The notes below the pieces were generated by a model that was given only the letters and a program-made list of their open reading frames with translations, was not told where the DNA came from and made no database searches. The position numbers and the translations under genes were made by a program. Below are positions 6,557 through 10,167 of a stretch of DNA of 10,167 bases, piece after piece (the stretch's first letter is position 1; each line of letters opens with the position of its first letter). The stretch comes from Spirochaetaceae bacterium. GTDB lineage: Bacteria; Spirochaetota; Spirochaetia; Treponematales; Breznakiellaceae. The DNA lies in NCBI GenBank assembly GCA_031257135.1, contig JAIRPH010000108.1:1-10167 (forward strand), read 5' to 3'.

Positions 6557-7699
6557 ATGGAAAAATTTAAGAAGGTCAAAACTGCGGTAATCGGTTGCGG
6601 AGTTATCAGCGATATTTATTTGCAGAACATGACTTCTCAGTTTGCAATCCTTGATGTGGCAGGCTGTAATGACATCATCAAAGAACGGATGGACCACAGA
6701 GCGGCTCAATACCATATCAAGCCGATGAGTCTTGAGGAAATCCTCAACGATAAAAGCATCGAACTGGTGGTGAATCTTACTACTCCCGGCTCGCATCACC
6801 TCGTCACCAGCCAAGCCCTTAACGCGGGGAAGCACGTCTACTCTGAAAAGCCTATCGACTTGTCGATAGACGCGGCACGAGAACTGGTAAACCTAGCGGA
6901 TTCCAAGGGCGTCCTCTACGGCAACGCGCCGGATACCTTCATGGGGTCTGCGATTCAGACCGCCCGTTTCGCCTTAGACTCGGGGCTTATCGGAGAGGTT
7001 ACTTCGGTATATGCCGCGCTCAATCGGGATTCCAGCCTTTTGGCGGAACGGTTTCCCTTTACCGCTCTGCCCGGGGGAGGCATCGGGCTTGACGTAGGGG
7101 TGTATTACGTCACCGCCATACTGAGTATTCTCGGTCCCGTCAAAGAGGTAAGCGGTTTTGTAACCACCCTGAACCCCAACCGGAAGCATTTCCTCGTATC
7201 CCGTCCCGATTTTGGAGAGCCGTTCGCCTTGCAAGCTGAAAATCTGGTGGTGGGAAGTTTCCGCTTTGCCAGCGGCGTCATGGGTACGATGCACTTCAAT
7301 TCCAACTGCATCCAAAACGAGAAGCCTCAAATCGTGATGTACGGCTCTCAAGGTATGCTTTACATGGCTGACCCTAATCACTTCGGCGGCGAGGTCAAGG
7401 TATTGCTCAAAGGTCAGACCGAGCCGTTTGCTCTGCCTCCTACTCACGCCTATTCGGAGAACAGCCGCGGCATAGGACCTGCGGAATTGGCATGGTCTCT
7501 CCGCATGGGAAGACGCCCTCGGACCAGCAAAGAAATGGCGTTTCACGGGCTTGAACTGCTCCTCGGCTTATACAAAAGCAGTGAAACCAAAGTATTTTAC
7601 CAAATGACCTCTACCTTTGATCGCCCCGCTCCGATCCCCAGAGGATATTTGGGCGCAACCTATGGCGGTTCCGAAGCCGAAGCGGGATTAGCGGTATAA
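6557..7699 (+). CDS. Gfo/Idh/MocA-family NAD(P)-dependent oxidoreductase
   Basis: A 380-residue dehydrogenase of the Gfo/Idh/MocA family, which typically oxidises or reduces sugars, sugar acids or inositols using NAD(P). The N-terminal Rossmann fold starts with KTAVIGCGVIS (about residues 7-17), a GxGxxS variant of the dinucleotide loop. It continues through VVNLTTPGSHH to the diagnostic EKP motif (Glu97-Lys98-Pro99), whose Lys is the usual catalytic residue. The C-terminal alpha/beta domain begins near 120 and holds GGGIGLDVGVYY, with Asp179 in the usual place and Tyr183 where many members have the catalytic His, a known variation. The substrate cannot be told from sequence. The gene is alone on its own promoter with a strong ribosome binding site. 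A cre-like palindrome lies 24 bases after its stop; whether this means sugar regulation is speculative. Confidence 0.93.
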   Translation: MEKFKKVKTAVIGCGVISDIYLQNMTSQFAILDVAGCNDIIKERMDHRAAQYHIKPMSLEEILNDKSIELVVNLTTPGSHHLVTSQALNAGKHVYSEKPIDLSIDAARELVNLADSKGVLYGNAPDTFMGSAIQTARFALDSGLIGEVTSVYAALNRDSSLLAERFPFTALPGGGIGLDVGVYYVTAILSILGPVKEVSGFVTTLNPNRKHFLVSRPDFGEPFALQAENLVVGSFRFASGVMGTMHFNSNCIQNEKPQIVMYGSQGMLYMADPNHFGGEVKVLLKGQTEPFALPPTHAYSENSRGIGPAELAWSLRMGRRPRTSKEMAFHGLELLLGLYKSSETKVFYQMTSTFDRPAPIPRGYLGATYGGSEAEAGLAV

Positions 7700-7722
7700 G
7701 GTCGATATATAAAAAACCGTTT

Positions 7723-7738
7723 TTGAAAGCGTTTTCAA
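7723..7738. promoter_or_regulatory. cre-like palindrome (LacI/CcpA-type operator)
   Basis: TTGAAAGCGTTTTCAA fits the catabolite-responsive-element consensus TGWAARCGYTWNCW at every position and has perfect 6-bp arms around GCGT. It lies just after the dehydrogenase stop codon. Regulators of the LacI family bind such sites, but no regulator gene and no promoter directly next to the site are visible. It could also be a chance hairpin. Confidence 0.38.
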
Positions 7739-7745
7739 TAGCATA

Positions 7746-7775
7746 AAGCGCGGATTTATACAAAAGTTCGCGCTT
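7746..7775 (+). terminator. Weak terminator-like hairpin after the dehydrogenase gene
   Basis: AAGCGCG (7746-7752) pairs perfectly with CGCGCTT (7769-7775) across a 16-base loop, followed by CTTTAAATAA. The stem is G+C-rich, but the loop is long and the T-tract short. It is the best candidate for ending the dehydrogenase transcript and could also act on the opposite strand for the small gene at 7862-8032. Confidence 0.38.
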
Positions 7776-7861
7776 CTTTAAATAAGGAAACCTCAGAGCC
7801 ACCGTAAGGCGAGGCGCATATAATCTGTTATTTATTTGTTTTTTAATAAGGCATCAATTTC

Positions 7862-8032
7862 TTAAACGGTTAAATCTGGCTGTTGGTATTTTTCTTTGGT
7901 ATAATTTCCAAAGCTATTTTCATATTGCTGAAAAAACCTGACCGTTCCGATTGGTCCCAATGCCTCCTGCAATGCCTGTAAACCAACCCGCCTTATTTCC
8001 ATTAGGTTGTTTACGTTAATTGTCACGCTCAT
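7862..8032 (-). CDS. Small conserved protein (56 aa), probably truncated by a nonsense codon
   Basis: Starting MSVTINVNNLMEIRRVGLQA and containing LGPIGTVRFFQQYENS then GNYTKEKYQQPDLTV. I recall small proteins with the pattern EIR..G...L...LG..G..RF.QQ......DYTKE in cyanobacteria and spirochaetes, about 65-75 residues long and of unknown role; an antitoxin-like or DNA-binding role would be speculation. A strong ribosome binding site (TTGGAGGT, 8041-8048 on the minus strand) precedes the ATG at 8030-8032. Directly after the TAA at 7862-7864 the same frame continues EIDALLKNK and then stops (7832-7834). The TAA differs by one base from GAA (Glu), so an intact gene would give 66 residues ending TVEEIDALLKNK. 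The product may be a slightly shortened working protein or the start of a pseudogene. No partner gene follows on this strand. Confidence 0.68.
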   Translation of the reverse strand: MSVTINVNNLMEIRRVGLQALQEALGPIGTVRFFQQYENSFGNYTKEKYQQPDLTV

Positions 8033-8133
8033 TTATCATTACCTCCAATAAAAAATTAAGCGGATTCATTACTTTTATAACTAAATTCAGTTTTGAACAA
8101 GCCTTTTCAAATTTATCATCTTAGGAAAATCTG

Positions 8134-8415
8134 GAAAGAATACGGCTCTCTGCGGACGAGAATCTCAGATTAAAGCAGGTCAAAAGACCTAGCGGACAAA
8201 AATTTGTTGCATGAACTGTTTGACATTCTGACATAACATCCAGTATACTAAAAATGTTGAAAGATCTACCCGCGCAACGTGAGGAAGTAACGTCTATGGA
8301 CATCATGTCTCTGGGGCAACCAGTATAAAAAGCAGACCGGTGGAAGAAGTAGAAATCTTGAGGAGCAAGCCGAGCAATCGACCCAAGCCTCAAGCCCCCG
8401 TCTAGCAGGGGTTTG
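8134..8415 (+). mobile_element. Possible decayed 3' end of an IS200/IS605-type tnpB
   Basis: This stretch lacks an intact gene, but one frame (8134-8328) reads like the tail of TnpB: DEN near 8155, then GQKFVA, a stop, TV, a stop, HSDITSSILK, and LPAQREEVTSMD. In TnpB the zinc-ribbon half F.C..C is followed by H.D.NA..N (the third RuvC aspartate) and later EVTPVE. The two TGA codons at 8212-8214 and 8221-8223 stand at C..C spacing. The block ends with a hairpin, CCCC against GGGG around 8395-8410 (AAGCCCCCGTCTAGCAGGGG), of the kind found at the right end of these elements, where it also forms the 3' scaffold of the guide RNA. A further 7-bp inverted pair, CTTGAGG (8357-8363) with CCTCAAG (8388-8394), sits just before it. 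No left end was found. The identification is by eye and rests on scattered residues. Confidence 0.35.
8220..8249 (+). promoter_or_regulatory. Promoter-like TTGACA/TATACT pair upstream of the chemoreceptor
   Basis: A perfect TTGACA (8220-8225) and TATACT (8244-8249) are 18 bases apart, the best sigma-70 match in the window together with 6507-6535. Transcription from about 8256 would give a leader of about 190 bases before the chemoreceptor start, containing the C/G-rich hairpin at 8395-8410. It lies within the tnpB-like remnant, so it may be a chance match, a promoter for a short RNA ending at the hairpin, or the real chemoreceptor promoter. Confidence 0.42.
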
Positions 8416-8446
8416 TTGACATTTTCTAAAGTAGGATTCTTAATAT
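8416..8446 (+). promoter_or_regulatory. Second promoter-like pair overlapping the chemoreceptor start codon
   Basis: A perfect TTGACA (8416-8421) is followed by TTAATA or TAATAT at 8440-8446 (spacing 18 or 19), which overlaps the ATG at 8445. If used, transcription would begin near 8452 and translation would have to start at the in-frame ATG at 8463 with almost no leader. Confidence 0.3.
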
Positions 8447-10100
8447 GAGAGCTAACCTTATTATGAACAAGTCGAGGAAAACTTCGATTGCGGCTTTGTT
8501 TACCGCTGTCTGCCTTTTGATTCTCGTGCTTATTACCTTTTCAATTTCCATTATTTTTTTTATCAATCTTAAATCGATTGAGTATAAAAAAGTCGAAGCC
8601 TCTACACAAGAAACTATTGAATCTATCGTGGACAATGTAACGGCTAAGTTTGAAAAATGGGCTACGCTGATACGCTGTACAGCAGTAGGCTCCGCGCCAA
8701 TTATGGATCAAGAAAAAGCTGATACCTTTGCTATACATAATTTTTTTGCCCGCATAGCCGCCACCCAGACCGATGTTGTTCTTATCTATTGTTCTAACAA
8801 TCTGGTCTGGAATCAGCCCGGGGGCTATACTGCTTTTCATACGGATTATATCCCCCCGCCGGATTGGGACAATACCAAACGCAACTGGTTTATAGGCGCG
8901 AAAGAAAAAAACGGCCGCATCTCTTTTGCAGACCCTTATGTAGATGTTGTAACTAATAAACTCACCACAGCTATTTCTATCAATGTGTATAACGAACAAA
9001 AAAAGGATATAGGCGTTGTTTCTGGAAATGTTTCAATTGGATTTTTAGATAATATGCTGGAATCAAGCATATCAATTCCGGGGCAGAAGATATACTTGTT
9101 AAATAAAAAAGGGCTTTTCATTACCAATCCAGACCCAGATGTAGTATTGAAAAAAAATTTCTTCACAGAATCAGGGCTTGAACGCTACCAAAGCCAAGTG
9201 CTTTCCGATAATGCTTTCTTGAAAATGGATAAAGATGTTTTCATATATTCAGCTTTCATTCCAGAGGTAGATTGGATTTTGGTTTCAATCGTCCCGGTAT
9301 CGGCGGTTTTCGCTGATACAAATAAGCTCTTGACGCGCCTTGTAATAATAAGCGTCATACTGTTGGTCATAGCGGCTTTAATATCAATTTTATTTACCCA
9401 TAATATGCTCACTGTTCCGATACGCGGAGTAAAGCAGGTTGCCGCGGCTTTGGCTGATATGGATTTTACCGTAAATATAGAAAAATTCAGAACAGACGAA
9501 ATAGGGGATATGCAGAGGGCTTTGATAACAATACGGGACAGTCTGCATAAAGGCATAGAAGACCTTCAGCAAAGCCATCTTTCAAAAAGTATGAAAGCAA
9601 ACAGCAGGCTTAACACAGTGGTTGTGGAATCATTTGACGCGCTTGAAATGATAACCTATAATATGGACGAAATGGATAGGGATGTACAGTCCCAGATGCG
9701 GTCTGTAGAGACAGTCTCGAATTCCACGGGAGACATATTTAAGCATACCGATTCCTTTGAGCAAACGGTTCATGAGCAGGCGGATTGCATAGAAAAATCT
9801 TCTTTTGCCATAAAACAAATGGTAAAGAGCATTTCTTCCATACGCCAAGTGGTTGAGGGGACTGGAAAGACAACGGAAACCTTGACTAAATCCTCTGAAA
9901 CAGGGCGCAGGCTTTTACTCAAGCTTTCTGAAGAATTGAACAATATAGCGGAACAGTCAGCCACACTGCAAAACGCAAACAAGACCATTGCGGATATTGC
10001 GGGGCAGACCAATATACTCGCCATGAACGCGGCAATAGAGGCGGCACACGCCGGCGAATCCGGAAAGGGTTTCTCGGTGGTTGCAGTCGCGATTAGATAG
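8445..10100 (+). CDS. Methyl-accepting chemotaxis protein with dCache sensor, 3' end corrupted or incomplete
   Basis: A membrane chemoreceptor that senses a ligand outside the cytoplasm and controls CheA and thereby flagellar rotation. Order: TM1 (about residues 14-41), a double-Cache-type sensor (about 42-295) with the ligand-pocket pattern R.WF (Arg146, Trp148, Phe149) and DPY (163-165), TM2 (299-320), HAMP (about 321-375), then a coiled signalling domain. The hairpin tip IADIAGQTNILAMNAAIEAAHAGE begins at residue 515 and binds CheA/CheW. The pocket pattern recalls amino-acid-binding dCache_1 receptors, but the ligand is not proven. The apparent end VAVAIR-stop replaces the near-invariant VADEIRKLAE, so the stop is probably a sequence error and the true protein should run at least 100 residues further. 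The ATG at 8445 has AGGA nine bases upstream; 8463 (MNKSRKTS) is an alternative start. The gene is more A+T-rich than those at 1462-7699. Confidence 0.9.
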   Translation: MRANLIMNKSRKTSIAALFTAVCLLILVLITFSISIIFFINLKSIEYKKVEASTQETIESIVDNVTAKFEKWATLIRCTAVGSAPIMDQEKADTFAIHNFFARIAATQTDVVLIYCSNNLVWNQPGGYTAFHTDYIPPPDWDNTKRNWFIGAKEKNGRISFADPYVDVVTNKLTTAISINVYNEQKKDIGVVSGNVSIGFLDNMLESSISIPGQKIYLLNKKGLFITNPDPDVVLKKNFFTESGLERYQSQVLSDNAFLKMDKDVFIYSAFIPEVDWILVSIVPVSAVFADTNKLLTRLVIISVILLVIAALISILFTHNMLTVPIRGVKQVAAALADMDFTVNIEKFRTDEIGDMQRALITIRDSLHKGIEDLQQSHLSKSMKANSRLNTVVVESFDALEMITYNMDEMDRDVQSQMRSVETVSNSTGDIFKHTDSFEQTVHEQADCIEKSSFAIKQMVKSISSIRQVVEGTGKTTETLTKSSETGRRLLLKLSEELNNIAEQSATLQNANKTIADIAGQTNILAMNAAIEAAHAGESGKGFSVVAVAIR

Positions 10101-10167
10101 CGGGCTGTGGGCGCGAGCGTGGAGTGGGGGTCTCGGGCGGCTGTGCGGTGGGGGTGGGGGGGGGGTG
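10101..10167. other. Low-quality, G-dominated contig end
   Basis: The last 67 bases hold only two A residues and finish in an almost pure G tract. The preceding codons already break a near-invariant motif by single-base changes. This looks like a read-tail or assembly artefact rather than biology, so nothing should be annotated here. Confidence 0.8.

Noticed and set aside
7611..7802. 63-codon minus-strand ORF after the small gene
   Set aside because: More than a third of it is antisense to the dehydrogenase 3' end, it spans the cre-like palindrome and the terminator hairpin, and it shows no family features or ribosome binding site.
8212..8223. TGA codons at cysteine positions as selenocysteine or TGA recoding
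   Set aside because: All intact genes here end or read normally, there is no SECIS-like element that I can support, and the same frame has further stops, so decay explains it better.
8121..8393. 90-codon minus-strand ORF in the gap before the chemoreceptor
   Set aside because: The opposite strand shows a better family signal (tnpB-like), there is no convincing ribosome binding site, and the protein is not recognisable.
10098..10100. TAG as a true stop of the chemoreceptor, or a genuine truncated receptor
   Set aside because: It falls inside a near-invariant motif broken by five single-base changes and next to a G-rich contig end, so sequence error is far more likely.

Overview
The window reads as the end of a contig from a spirochaete, most likely Treponema-like. 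The signs are an off-operon, proline-rich FliG paralogue of the kind spirochaetes carry next to their canonical switch FliG, a 21-bp repeat encoding Leu-Phe-Asp heptads upstream of a small hypothetical protein, a pyruvate phosphate dikinase start, and a double-Cache chemoreceptor. The genus is an inference from remembered families; no rRNA or marker gene is present.

Left part (1-1461), mostly minus strand. The window opens inside the first codons of ppdK. Next comes a strong intrinsic terminator (269-309) for the 215-residue hypothetical protein at 370-1017. Upstream of that gene is a 21-bp tandem repeat (1083-1203) inside a possible small ORF (1004-1333). That ORF has its own promoter-like sequence and ends 14 bases inside the hypothetical gene, so the two may be a coupled pair.

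Middle part (1462-6494), plus strand, is a tight three-gene operon: a FliG-like protein, a 1001-residue M16C (PreP-type) zinc metallopeptidase overlapping it by 4 bases, and a leucyl/phenylalanyl-tRNA-protein transferase-like protein 9 bases later. The FliG copy lacks most of the EHPQ FliM-contact motif, and the transferase-like protein lacks the catalytic Gln. Both look like divergent family members. A separate, well-formed promoter (6507-6535) then drives a Gfo/Idh/MocA-type dehydrogenase (6557-7699).

Right part (7700-10167) is A+T-richer and looks accessory. It holds a cre-like LacI/CcpA palindrome, a weak terminator, a small minus-strand gene cut short by one in-frame stop, and what looks like the decayed 3' end of an IS200/IS605-type tnpB ending in a C/G-rich hairpin. 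A methyl-accepting chemotaxis protein follows. Its last visible codons and the final ~80 bases are probably unreliable sequence: the conserved hairpin-tip motif breaks down through single-base changes and the end becomes almost pure G, so the apparent stop at 10098-10100 is probably an artefact.

No tRNA, rRNA or CRISPR array was seen.
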